Shown here piece after piece: positions 53,289 to 61,946 of a stretch of 64,000 bases of DNA. The notes beneath the pieces are model-generated. The model was not told the origin of the DNA and did not search any database. It saw only the letters and a list, made by a program, of their open reading frames with translations. Numbering within the stretch: position 1 is the first letter of the stretch; each line of letters opens with the position of its first letter. Position numbers and translations under genes: made by a program. This DNA comes from Rickettsiales bacterium (lineage in GTDB: Bacteria > Pseudomonadota > Alphaproteobacteria > Rickettsiales > UBA998): the NCBI GenBank assembly GCA_028279475.1, contig JANQNR010000004.1, positions 1-64,000 on the forward strand. The letters run 5' to 3'.

Positions 53289-55199
53289 CTAGTTTGTTTG
53301 AACGGTGATGCCGGTGGTTTGCGCAGGAGCCGCAGGTGTCAGGTTTGTACTGCCGTCACCGAACTGACCGTCCGGGTTTTCTCCCCAACACCAAAGTTCA
53401 CCGCTGCTTTTTACGCCACAGGTGTGGAATTCACCTTTGGTAGCAGCGCTTATCCAGTCGGTATCCGTTCCAACCTGTTGCGGTGAGCCTATGTCGCCAC
53501 CGCCAACGCCATCAATCTGACCATTATTGTTGCGACCCCAGCAATAGAGTTCGCTGCTATCGTTTACGCCACAGGTTGTATAGGTCCCTGTCCATACATA
53601 ATTCCAATCGCTGACAGCTCCTGTTACGATGGTCGGGTCTTGTTCATTACCACCGCCGGTTCCCAGGTTTGAATTTCGATCTTCTCCCCAACAGCGCATT
53701 TCCCCGGTGTCGCGGATAGCGCATGTGCTAGTAGAGGTCGTATGCACGAAGTTCCAGTCGGTAATGGCACCCGTGACGAGGAACGGAGCATCCTTATCGC
53801 CTTCGCCGGCACCATTTCCTAACTTACCGGTTGTGCCATCGTCACCCCAACAATAGAGATCTCCGGTACTCCGAACACCACAACTATGTTGTGAGCCAAC
53901 TGTAATCATGATCCAGTCACTATGCCCGCCATCAACCAAGTCAGGTATCTGACTCGCGCCATCGGTACCATTTCCAAGTTGCCCTTCGTCATCTAGTCCC
54001 CAGCAATAGGCTTCTCCACTATTACGGATACCACATGCATGGTCTGCACCCGCATCAATATACGTCCAGTCCGTATGGTTGCCGAATACTTCTGTCGGCG
54101 TATCGCTTGCGGTTGTACTGTTATTACCAAGCTCTCCATTATCATTTTCGCCCCAGCAATAGGCGCGCCCGCTACTCCGGATACCGCAGGCCGTGCTGTC
54201 ATCCCCGTTAATCATCGTCCAGTCGGAGAAGCCGTTTGCCTCCGTCACAAAGCTGGTGCTGTTCCCTGACGCACCATTACCCAGAATGTCATCCGTATCT
54301 GCGCCGGCACATTGAAGGTTGTTCGTGTTATTAATAATACAGGTAAAATCCTCGCCTGCGATGATATTGCGCTGCGCCAGCAGATCGTAGTTGATGCCAC
54401 TTCCCCCGCTTGCAATTCTGGCCAGGGTTGCGGTGGATTGCCAGCGTACCAGGTCATAGAAATAATTAGCACCACTGGCCTGATCGTTGATTGCACGCGT
54501 TACAAACATACGATCCTCATCACCTGCAACCAGATAATCACAATTTTCCGAATCGACGGCGGTATTACCGCAATCAACGGAGGTAATCCCCTGTTTGGTG
54601 TATGCTCCCTTTTTGTCGGGGCCATGGCTGGTCAATACGTAGCCTACCAATTCGGATGAATCATTGCCATGCAACACGGCACCGGTACCATCTACTACTT
54701 GAAAATAGCCACTGGTCTGTGTTGGTGCGTACGTATCATACGTTGCCTGGTCAATGCCCAGATCACGAATAATGGTGTAAGAAATCGTATTACCCCATTC
54801 ATCGGCCGCATAGCGGTCGGGAATACCAAGTGTACGAGTGGGTACGCCACCGACGCGCACATGATAATCGTCATCCGGGTCGATATGGACGACACCGGCC
54901 TGTGCCGGGTCGCTACAATCCGAGCTTTCCCTGTAACCGGCATCGCCGACTTTCTGATCCAGTCGTGAAGGGCAGGGCAGATGACCGTATTGCACAAAGA
55001 AATAGACAATGGCGCGTTCCACTTCATCCAGCTTGGACTCCGTATCGCTGATAATGGTTTCCTCACGCTCCGTCACCTGTGTTTGCAGCACGGCGGCCAT
55101 GAGTAACCCGAAAATGGTTATCATGATCGACAGTTCGATGAGAGAAAAGCCGTGTTGTGATGGCTTGTTCATGCGACGGCGCGTGATGTTGTAACCCAT
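53289..55199 (-). CDS. prepilin-RCC1 fusion protein 1 (operon gene 4)
   Basis: 636 residues. N-terminus with a class III signal: HG then FSLIELSIMITIFGLLMAAV, cleavage after Gly. Residues ~30-270 are the pilin-like head (GHLPCPS, RTLGIPDRYAADEWGN, YVLTSHGPDKKGAYT). From ~290 come seven blade-like units with Cys-x(~8)-CWG or close, each ~45 residues: CIINNTNNLQC, CGIRSSGRAYCWG, CGIRNSGEAYCWG, CGVRSTGDLYCWG, CAIRDTGEMRCWG, CGVNDSSELYCWG and CGVKSSGELWCWG. A secreted disulfide-bonded RCC1-type propeller at the tip of a pseudopilin is the likely form. GAGGAG precedes ATG 55199. Confidence 0.85.
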   Translation of the reverse strand: MGYNITRRRMNKPSQHGFSLIELSIMITIFGLLMAAVLQTQVTEREETIISDTESKLDEVERAIVYFFVQYGHLPCPSRLDQKVGDAGYRESSDCSDPAQAGVVHIDPDDDYHVRVGGVPTRTLGIPDRYAADEWGNTISYTIIRDLGIDQATYDTYAPTQTSGYFQVVDGTGAVLHGNDSSELVGYVLTSHGPDKKGAYTKQGITSVDCGNTAVDSENCDYLVAGDEDRMFVTRAINDQASGANYFYDLVRWQSTATLARIASGGSGINYDLLAQRNIIAGEDFTCIINNTNNLQCAGADTDDILGNGASGNSTSFVTEANGFSDWTMINGDDSTACGIRSSGRAYCWGENDNGELGNNSTTASDTPTEVFGNHTDWTYIDAGADHACGIRNSGEAYCWGLDDEGQLGNGTDGASQIPDLVDGGHSDWIMITVGSQHSCGVRSTGDLYCWGDDGTTGKLGNGAGEGDKDAPFLVTGAITDWNFVHTTSTSTCAIRDTGEMRCWGEDRNSNLGTGGGNEQDPTIVTGAVSDWNYVWTGTYTTCGVNDSSELYCWGRNNNGQIDGVGGGDIGSPQQVGTDTDWISAATKGEFHTCGVKSSGELWCWGENPDGQFGDGSTNLTPAAPAQTTGITVQTN

Positions 55200-55221
55200 G
55201 GTGATGCTCCTCTTGATTACC

Positions 55222-57195
55222 CTATGTACCTACATCCGGTGCAGCGGTGATTTCGGTCGGTAAGACGATGCTGGATGAATTGCCGCCATTGCCGAAGACA
55301 CCGTTGGTATTCTTACCCCAGCAATGGAGTTCACCTCCTGTACGTACACCACAACCGGACAGTGTGCCGGTCGACTGCATAACTTTCCAGTCGGTGATCG
55401 CTGGTGCAACAGGTTGCGGTGTATTGTAATCAATCAATCCGGCGATTCCGAGTTCCCCCTCGTCATTGGCACCCCAGCAATAGCCCTCACCTGTAGCGCG
55501 CACGCCGCAGACAGTACGCTCTCTATGTACATTTCCATGTCCTCCGCCAATATGCACGTAGGTCCAGTCGCTAATTGTTGCATCGACGCGTGTCGGAGAG
55601 AGAGCATAAGAACCTCCGGCACCGTCACCGACCTGTCCGGAGGTTTTACGCCCCCAGCAATAAAGTTCACCGCCGGCTTTAATGGCACAGCTATTGTAGA
55701 AATTGGATGTTACCGTATCCCAGTCACCATCACCATTGATGAGAACAGGAGTGTGATTGATTGACCATGAACTGCTGCCAGTACCCATGGTTCCCATGTA
55801 ATGGCGTCCCCAGCAATACAGGTTGCCATCCATGATACCGCAACCGAATTCCGTACCGAGGCTGACGTCGGTCCATACGCCGGCTCCGGCGCCCGTAACC
55901 TGTGTGGGATTATTCTTGTCAGTCGTATCTCCAACGCCCAGTTCTCCGTTACTGTTTTCTCCCCAGCACCAGAGCTGGCCGCCATTGCGGATACCGCAGA
56001 GATTCTTTCCGCCATAGGCCATATCTTCCCAGTCGGTATAGGTGACGGTGGTGCCACCATGTTCCGCAGGGGCATTAGCGGTGATGTCGTTCCCCCCCGG
56101 CCAGTCACCCCTGTAGCCCCAGCAATAGATGCGGCCGTTGCCGCGGAGTCCACAACGAGCAATTCCCCAGTCATTGCCTTCTACCTTGATCCAGTCGGTG
56201 TTACCATCGATCAGTTGGAAGGAGGTGGAATGACCGCCACCGCCGCCGCCATTACCCAAGGCACCATCATCATCCAGACCGGTTCCCCATAATTCACCTG
56301 TTGGCGTAATGATAAAGGTATTGGCATTCCATACATCCATCTTGGCAGCCGTTACTATACCGCCTGAAGGAGGAGTAGCCGGAGTAGCAGGGGTGCTTTC
56401 AACGGCGTTCACGGCACCGAGGCTCACTTTGGTTTTCCAGCGCACCAGATCATGGAAATATTCGGCGTTATCCGTACTTGCATTCAGTTCGCCATCAATA
56501 AAAATATGATCCTCATTACCACTGTCGACGATGTCGCAATTCTCGATGTCAATCTGTGTGTTGGTGCTGGCGCAACCGGCGGAGAGCGTACCGGCTCTCG
56601 TATAGGCGCCGCGTTTGTCCTGTCCGTGACTCATCAGTACGTAAATCACCGGGTTGGCGGTATCTGCCGGGTTCATCTGGCTTCCGCCCTTATCCTGTAC
56701 GGTAATCATGGTCGCCGTATTGTCGGCATCCAGCTCTCTCAGATTGTTGCCATCCGTTGCAAAGTTTTTAGGTACGGCATAGGTAAACCGGTTGTTCCAG
56801 TGATCCAGGGCAAAACGATCCGGCAGGCCCAGTGTACGGATAGGCACCGACCCGACCCAGATTTCATCCGGTGTGCCGTCACTCAGTTCTACGATAGAGC
56901 CATCACTGGCGGCAGCGAGTGAGCAATCATCTTCCAGTCCGTAGCCGGCATTATCATCCGACAGTGCCGGAATGGCCGGGCAGGGAAGGCGGTTATTGTA
57001 GTTCACATAACGTTTCAGCGCATCTTCAATGGCATTGAGATTCGAGCGTGTGGCAACTTGCGCATCTTTTTCTGACTTGGTGGTTGCCAGTGACAGAGCC
57101 GTTCCGGCGACGATACCGACCAGTGCCAGCGTGACCGATAATTCGATCAATGAGTAAGCTGCATTACGTAATAGGTTAAAACGTTTCTTTTCCAT
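55222..57195 (-). CDS. prepilin-RCC1 fusion protein 2 (operon gene 3)
   Basis: 657 residues, same design as its neighbours. The signal is atypical: AA before YSLIELSVTLALVGIVAG, so Ala-Tyr in place of Gly-Phe at the cleavage site; Glu at +5 is kept. Head motifs: RLPCPAIPALSDDNAGYG, RTLGLPDRFALDHWNNRFTY, YVLMSHGQDKRGAYTRAG. Seven blades, the first without cysteines (FIITPTGELWGTG), six with CG(L/I/V)-x-CWG-like pairs. ATG 57195 has GGAG 8 nt before it; GTG 57204 is possible. 22 bp to the next gene. Confidence 0.85.
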   Translation of the reverse strand: MEKKRFNLLRNAAYSLIELSVTLALVGIVAGTALSLATTKSEKDAQVATRSNLNAIEDALKRYVNYNNRLPCPAIPALSDDNAGYGLEDDCSLAAASDGSIVELSDGTPDEIWVGSVPIRTLGLPDRFALDHWNNRFTYAVPKNFATDGNNLRELDADNTATMITVQDKGGSQMNPADTANPVIYVLMSHGQDKRGAYTRAGTLSAGCASTNTQIDIENCDIVDSGNEDHIFIDGELNASTDNAEYFHDLVRWKTKVSLGAVNAVESTPATPATPPSGGIVTAAKMDVWNANTFIITPTGELWGTGLDDDGALGNGGGGGGHSTSFQLIDGNTDWIKVEGNDWGIARCGLRGNGRIYCWGYRGDWPGGNDITANAPAEHGGTTVTYTDWEDMAYGGKNLCGIRNGGQLWCWGENSNGELGVGDTTDKNNPTQVTGAGAGVWTDVSLGTEFGCGIMDGNLYCWGRHYMGTMGTGSSSWSINHTPVLINGDGDWDTVTSNFYNSCAIKAGGELYCWGRKTSGQVGDGAGGSYALSPTRVDATISDWTYVHIGGGHGNVHRERTVCGVRATGEGYCWGANDEGELGIAGLIDYNTPQPVAPAITDWKVMQSTGTLSGCGVRTGGELHCWGKNTNGVFGNGGNSSSIVLPTEITAAPDVGT

Positions 57196-57200
57196 GTTGA

Positions 57201-59147
57201 TCACTCCGTAATCGTTATTTCCGTTGGTGTCACAATACTCGTTGACGTCGTGCCGTCACCAAACTGCCCGTTTCTGTTTTCACCCCAGCAGTAATATTGT
57301 CCTGTCTGGCGAACGCCACATCCTGAAAGAATATGGTTTGCCTGATATTCTTTCCAGTCGGTGATAGATGTCGCTACTTGCTGTGGTGCATTGTATTGAC
57401 TTGGTGTGGCAGACCCAGTTCCCATCTGGCCGTTGTCATTCCTCCCCCAGCAATACGCCAGACCGCCGGCTCGCACGCCGCAGGTGGTTCTGCCTTCCCA
57501 TGTGAAGCCGTCTCCCAGGCTGATTGAGACATAGCTCCAGTCGTCAAAGGCAACCTTCACAGGTGCTTCCCGAGTTGTTGTGGTGCCGTCGCCTACCTGT
57601 CCCCAGCTATTTACGCCCCAACAATAGAGTTCACCACCATTTTTGATGCCGCACATATTGTAATGTGAGGAGGCCAGTGATTCCCAATTATCCCCCGCAA
57701 CGGAGGTAATTTGTGTCGGTGTGAGGCGCATTGCCCCTTGGGGGCCAAGACCCAACCCCAGCATATTTCCTGTATTCCTGCCCCAGCAGTAAAGTCTCCC
57801 GGTATTAATTCCACAAGTGACTCGTTCAGCACTTTGCACATCACTCCATCCATTGGTTGGAGTAACGGCCGTGACCTGTACCGGGGTTGCATGATCCACC
57901 TGATCGCCCTGACCGAGTTTTCCATACTCACCGTCCCCCCAGCACCAGAGTTCGCCGCCATTGCGAATACCACAGATGACGGCGCCAAATGCGACTTTCT
58001 CCCAATCGGAATAGGTCTGATTGGGAGCTTCTACAATTGACGTGGTATTAAGTGCTGTGCCGCTACGGTTAAAATCATCATGCCATCCCCAGCAATAGAT
58101 CTTGCCATCTGCCCGAAGTCCACACCTCCTTGCCCCCCAGTCGTGACGGTGCACGATGGAGACCCAGTCGGTTGCCGTGCCGATTTGTTCAAAGGTGGTG
58201 GTATCATCATTCCAGCCACCCCCATTTCCCAGCGCTCCTTCTCCATTCTCAAGTCCGGTAGCATATAATTTTCCATCGGTAGAAATAATAAAGGTATTGT
58301 TCCAGGTAGTTGAAACAGAGCTTGCCATGACAAGACCGGAGGTGGAGCTTCCATCACCGCTTTCATGTGCTAAAAGTGCACCTGCGCTCACTTTCGTCTT
58401 CCAGCGCACCAGGTCATGGAAATATTCTCCGGGCGTCGTGCTGTTATTCAGTTCCGCATCAATAAATACGCGTCCTTCAGCCACGACATCCTGATGATCG
58501 CAGTTTTCAGCATCCTGTTGTGCATCACTGTCGCTACAGGCAACGGAGACAGCGCCAGTACGTGTGTATCCCCCGCGCTTGTCCTGCCCGTGACTTATCA
58601 GCACATAGGTGACTGGGTTTTCCGTATTCGCCGGACTTACCCGATTGCCTGATTTGTCTTGAATTTCCAGCATCACTGCCGGGTCGTCGCCTTCCAGTGT
58701 TTTCAGGTCATTACCAGCTGTGGCGAATGCTTTGGGGACGACATAGGTAAAACGTGTATTCCAGCCATCAAGCATATAGCGGTCAGAAAGTCCTAATGTG
58801 CGGGTGGGAAGGTTGCCGATCCAGACTTCGTCTGCAGTGCCGTCATTGACTTCCACGATAGTAGTGTCGCTGGCTGCAGCCTGAGAACAATCATCCTCCA
58901 CCCCGTAATCCGGGTCATTTTCAGCAAGATCCGGAATAGCAGGGCAAGGCAGGCGGTCATTCAGTTTTACAAAACGTTTCAATGCCTCTTCAATCACATC
59001 CATGGAGGCAACCGTTTCTTCCTGAACACTTGCACCTGATTCCTTGGTTGCCAGTGATAAACCGGCACCGATGACAAGCCCTATCAGGGCAACGGTGGTT
59101 GCCAGTTCAATCAGGGAGAATCCACTATATTTTCTTTTCCTTGCCAT
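57201..59147 (-). CDS. prepilin-RCC1 fusion protein 3 (operon gene 2)
   Basis: 648 residues. Signal KYSG then FSLIELATTVALIGLVIG, regular Gly-Phe cleavage site. Head RLPCPAIPDLAENDPDYG, RTLGLSDRYMLDGWNTRFTY, YVLISHGQDKRGGYTRTG; near-identical in layout to fusion 2. Seven blades, the first Cys-less (FIISTDGKLYATG), then CGLRADGKIYCWG, CGIRNGGELWCWG, CGINTGRLYCWG, CGIKNGGELYCWG, CGVRAGGLAYCWG, CGVRQTGQYYCWG. Start ATG 59147 or GTG 59150. Stop overlaps the next gene's GTG. Confidence 0.85.
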   Translation of the reverse strand: MARKRKYSGFSLIELATTVALIGLVIGAGLSLATKESGASVQEETVASMDVIEEALKRFVKLNDRLPCPAIPDLAENDPDYGVEDDCSQAAASDTTIVEVNDGTADEVWIGNLPTRTLGLSDRYMLDGWNTRFTYVVPKAFATAGNDLKTLEGDDPAVMLEIQDKSGNRVSPANTENPVTYVLISHGQDKRGGYTRTGAVSVACSDSDAQQDAENCDHQDVVAEGRVFIDAELNNSTTPGEYFHDLVRWKTKVSAGALLAHESGDGSSTSGLVMASSVSTTWNNTFIISTDGKLYATGLENGEGALGNGGGWNDDTTTFEQIGTATDWVSIVHRHDWGARRCGLRADGKIYCWGWHDDFNRSGTALNTTSIVEAPNQTYSDWEKVAFGAVICGIRNGGELWCWGDGEYGKLGQGDQVDHATPVQVTAVTPTNGWSDVQSAERVTCGINTGRLYCWGRNTGNMLGLGLGPQGAMRLTPTQITSVAGDNWESLASSHYNMCGIKNGGELYCWGVNSWGQVGDGTTTTREAPVKVAFDDWSYVSISLGDGFTWEGRTTCGVRAGGLAYCWGRNDNGQMGTGSATPSQYNAPQQVATSITDWKEYQANHILSGCGVRQTGQYYCWGENRNGQFGDGTTSTSIVTPTEITITE

Positions 59148-59149
59148 CA

Positions 59150-59938
59150 CTATTGCATACTTGGATCAATTAAATATTTAGCTTTCCACAATACCAGATC
59201 ATCGAAAAACGCCGCATCCGTGGAAGCGGAGAGTGCAACGGATTTATCAACAAATATATTATCGTTATTGCAATTTTCTTCATCGCCATGACCGGCTGTA
59301 CAGGTGGAAGCGGTGCCTCCACTCTTGGGAGTTGCACCCTTCTTGTCATCGCCATGACTGACAATCAGATAGGCGGCCAGTTGATTGCCTGTAGAGGCTC
59401 CAATAATGATTGTTCCGGCAGCAGAATCTCTTATTTCAATACCGTTTGTGGCAGGTTTTGAGTAGGCGTCAAACGTTGCCTGATCAATGGCCAAGTCTTT
59501 TACTACGACATAAGTAAACCGACTGTTCCAGGCATCATACATATAAAAATCCGGTAAATTAAGTTCCCGAACGGGTAACACTCCGATACGAATATCGTCT
59601 GCCGTTATGGCGCCATCCGTGCTGACATCGGTGACGCCGGCAGGGGCGGCTGCACTACAGTCCGTGGCAGTACCAAAGGTGCCTGTATTTGGTAGTGGGT
59701 CACGCTCTGCCGGACAGGGCAGGTTGCCGGCAACCATCACATATCGTTCCAGTGCATCTTCAATCACTCTGAGTTTCTCTGCTGTCGCATCGTATTTGGA
59801 GATTTCCTGCTGGCGTTCACCCAGTACGAGCAGGGATCCGGCCATGGCCGCAATAATCGCCAGCACAACGCTCAACTCTACCATTGAGAAACCAAGCGTT
59901 GACGGCGTGATATGATGTCGTGCGGTATGGATAGTCAT
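59150..59938 (-). CDS. pseudopilin without RCC1 domain (operon gene 1)
   Basis: 262 residues. Signal STLG then FSMVELSVVLAIIAAMAGSL, cleavage after Gly, Glu at +5. Head motifs shared with the fusions: GNLPCPAERDPLPNTG, RELNLPDFYMYDAWNSRFTY, YLIVSHGDDKKGATP, and DLVLWKAKYLI near the end where the fusions have DLVRWKTKVSL before the propeller. So the propeller was added after this head in the others. First gene of the four-gene operon. Confidence 0.88.
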   Translation of the reverse strand: MTIHTARHHITPSTLGFSMVELSVVLAIIAAMAGSLLVLGERQQEISKYDATAEKLRVIEDALERYVMVAGNLPCPAERDPLPNTGTFGTATDCSAAAPAGVTDVSTDGAITADDIRIGVLPVRELNLPDFYMYDAWNSRFTYVVVKDLAIDQATFDAYSKPATNGIEIRDSAAGTIIIGASTGNQLAAYLIVSHGDDKKGATPKSGGTASTCTAGHGDEENCNNDNIFVDKSVALSASTDAAFFDDLVLWKAKYLIDPSMQ

Positions 59939-60094
59939 ACATCAATTAGTATGTGGGGAAAAGGTTAATATTAAATGAACCATACAAACTTGCCTCGCAT
60001 TATTGTTATATTATCAGCACATGCTTTTTAAATGTTTCTTAATGTGTTAGTGCGATAACAGCAGGGTTAAGAAATACGTGATATAACTAGTTCA

Positions 60095-61810
60095 ATGATG
60101 CAAAAGCGCTTATTTCCCAGTGACCATTTCGCGGCCTTCGCCTTTTCTTCCGCAGACTTATTATTCGAAGTCGATGGAGAGGGTAAGATTCTATACGCTG
60201 AAGGTGCGATTACCGGATTATTGGACTATGAGTCTGACAAGCTTGTAGGCAAGGAGTTTTCTGAATTAGTAAAACAGCAACATCGCAAACGTCTTGGAAA
60301 TATTTTCCGTTCGCTGGAACGCCTTCATCGAATTGATGCCGTATCTCTTTCATTGATTACGGCCGGAGAGCATTTGGTGCCGTTCAGGCTTTCGGGCGTC
60401 TATGTTGATCATAAGGGTGGACGTTATTATCTGTCGCTACGTTCGGAAACGGAGATGCAGACACCGGCGGATCTGGATATTCGTGATCCTGAAACAGGGG
60501 TATTGGAGAAAGAGACGTTCGCTATTAAAGCCAGTGAACGTATTTCCGAGGCGGTTGAGAAAGGTGAGGAAGTTGAAGTCACGATTCTAGACTTCCCTGG
60601 CCTGGAAACCATGCTCGATAGCATGGGAAAAGATCAGGCCAAGCTGTTGCTGCGCGTCATTGGGGATTATCTGAAGGAACATTCCATTGATAATGATTCT
60701 GCGGGAGTGGTTGACCGGGAATCTTATTCCATCATTACGCCGGCCTCTATTGATAAAGAAGAACTGGTCGAAGGAATACAGGGCGCCGCACGGCGTGAAG
60801 TATCGGAATCGCTGAACCTTGAAGTACGCACTCATACGATTAAGACGGAATCAGAGGAATACCCGTTGTCTCAGCAGGATACGGCCAATGCTGTGCTGTA
60901 TACGATCAATAAATTTGCCAACGATAAAGGGGAGGCATTCAGTATCCAGTCTCTCAACGAAAGCTATGAGGAAATGCTGGATGTGACGTTGGGGCATATC
61001 AGTGAGTTTCGTCGCACACTGTCTGCGGATGATTTCTCCATGGCGTATCAGCCGATTGTTAATATTCGTGATGGTAAAGTGCATCATCATGAGTGCCTGG
61101 TGCGTCTGAATAATTCAGAAAAGTTCAGCAACCCGTTTGAGTTTATTACCTTTGGTGAGCAGTCGGGCCTGATTCATGAGTTTGATCTGGCAGTTACGGA
61201 GAAGGCATTATTGGTGCTACGGGACTTTGATCGCAAAGGCGAACCCATCAAGTTGGCAGTTAATCTTTCCGGGCGGTCGCTAGGGTCTAATCTGTTTATG
61301 GATAGTTTCCTCAGTCTGGTGCGCGATCACAAAGACGTACGGGAACAACTGATTGTTGAAGTCACCGAGTCCTACAAAATCGAAAACATGCAAATGGCCA
61401 ATGACTTTATTCAAACGCTAAGGGAAGAAGGAAACCTGGTGTGTCTGGATGATTTCGGTAGTGGCGAGTCTTCCTTCGACTATTTACGGCATCTGCATGT
61501 GGACTTTATCAAGATTGACGGCAGCTATGTACGCGATTCGATGAAAACCAGCCGCGGTCGCAAATTATTGAAGGCAATGGCCGGGTTGTGCCGGAACCTG
61601 GATATGAAGACGATCGGGGAGATGGTAGAAACGGAAAAAGAAGCCGAGTTTCTCAATGAGTGCGGGGTACAGTACGGCCAAGGCTATTTAATCGGTAAGC
61701 CGGATACCGACATCTCTGTATTACAGCTACATGGCAAAATTACCCATACGTATTCCGGGCTGTTCAATGCAAGGCGTTTCAAGAAGGATGATGAGGAAGA
61801 AGACGATTAG
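60095..61810 (+). CDS. PAS/degenerate-GGDEF/EAL protein
   Basis: 571 residues, cytoplasmic. PAS-like domain at ~10-115 (FSSADLLFEVDGEGKILYAE). The middle (~145-270) has the size of a GGDEF domain, but the active motif is replaced (VVDRESYSII), so no cyclase activity. EAL domain from ~305: YQPIVNIRDGKVHHHECLVR with ECLVR for EALVR, LAVNLSGRSL, EVTESYKI, CLDDFGSGESSFDYLRHL, FIKIDGSYV, and GQGYLIGKP. The main metal and substrate residues are present, so it may be a c-di-GMP phosphodiesterase or a binder. It is divergent from the prepilin-RCC1 operon, sharing a 156-bp upstream region. Confidence 0.9.
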   Translation: MMQKRLFPSDHFAAFAFSSADLLFEVDGEGKILYAEGAITGLLDYESDKLVGKEFSELVKQQHRKRLGNIFRSLERLHRIDAVSLSLITAGEHLVPFRLSGVYVDHKGGRYYLSLRSETEMQTPADLDIRDPETGVLEKETFAIKASERISEAVEKGEEVEVTILDFPGLETMLDSMGKDQAKLLLRVIGDYLKEHSIDNDSAGVVDRESYSIITPASIDKEELVEGIQGAARREVSESLNLEVRTHTIKTESEEYPLSQQDTANAVLYTINKFANDKGEAFSIQSLNESYEEMLDVTLGHISEFRRTLSADDFSMAYQPIVNIRDGKVHHHECLVRLNNSEKFSNPFEFITFGEQSGLIHEFDLAVTEKALLVLRDFDRKGEPIKLAVNLSGRSLGSNLFMDSFLSLVRDHKDVREQLIVEVTESYKIENMQMANDFIQTLREEGNLVCLDDFGSGESSFDYLRHLHVDFIKIDGSYVRDSMKTSRGRKLLKAMAGLCRNLDMKTIGEMVETEKEAEFLNECGVQYGQGYLIGKPDTDISVLQLHGKITHTYSGLFNARRFKKDDEEEDD

Positions 61811-61817
61811 CCTTGAT

Positions 61818-61871
61818 ATACTCGTTTCGCTTTAAATTCCCTATGGAAATTTAAAGCGAAAGGTCGAGTAT
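61818..61871. repeat. palindromic repeat, family B (ATACTCG ends), intact
   Basis: ATACTCG-TTTCGCTTTAAATT, small loop, then the inverse arm and CGAGTAT; 54 bp. Seven bases after the EAL gene stop. It also lies 13 bp from a family A copy, the same neighbour order (B beside A) as at 23.9 kb. Confidence 0.85.
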
Positions 61872-61884
61872 GTCTTTGAATATA

Positions 61885-61946
61885 TATAGCAGTTTTTCAA
61901 CATAAGAACTTCTGCGAATGAAGAATTCTTATGTTGAACTGCTATA
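61885..61946. repeat. palindromic repeat, family A (TATAGCAGTT ends)
   Basis: 62 bp; arms TATAGCAGTTTTTCAACATAAGAA and the inverse with AACTGCTATA. Its right end overlaps the yggS coding sequence and supplies the stop codon and the last five residues. Confidence 0.88.

Noticed and set aside
53300-59000. Open plus-strand frames across the prepilin-RCC1 genes
   Set aside because: They are reverse reads of the Cys-Trp-Gly-rich repeats; the minus-strand genes have signals, ribosome-binding sites and family motifs.
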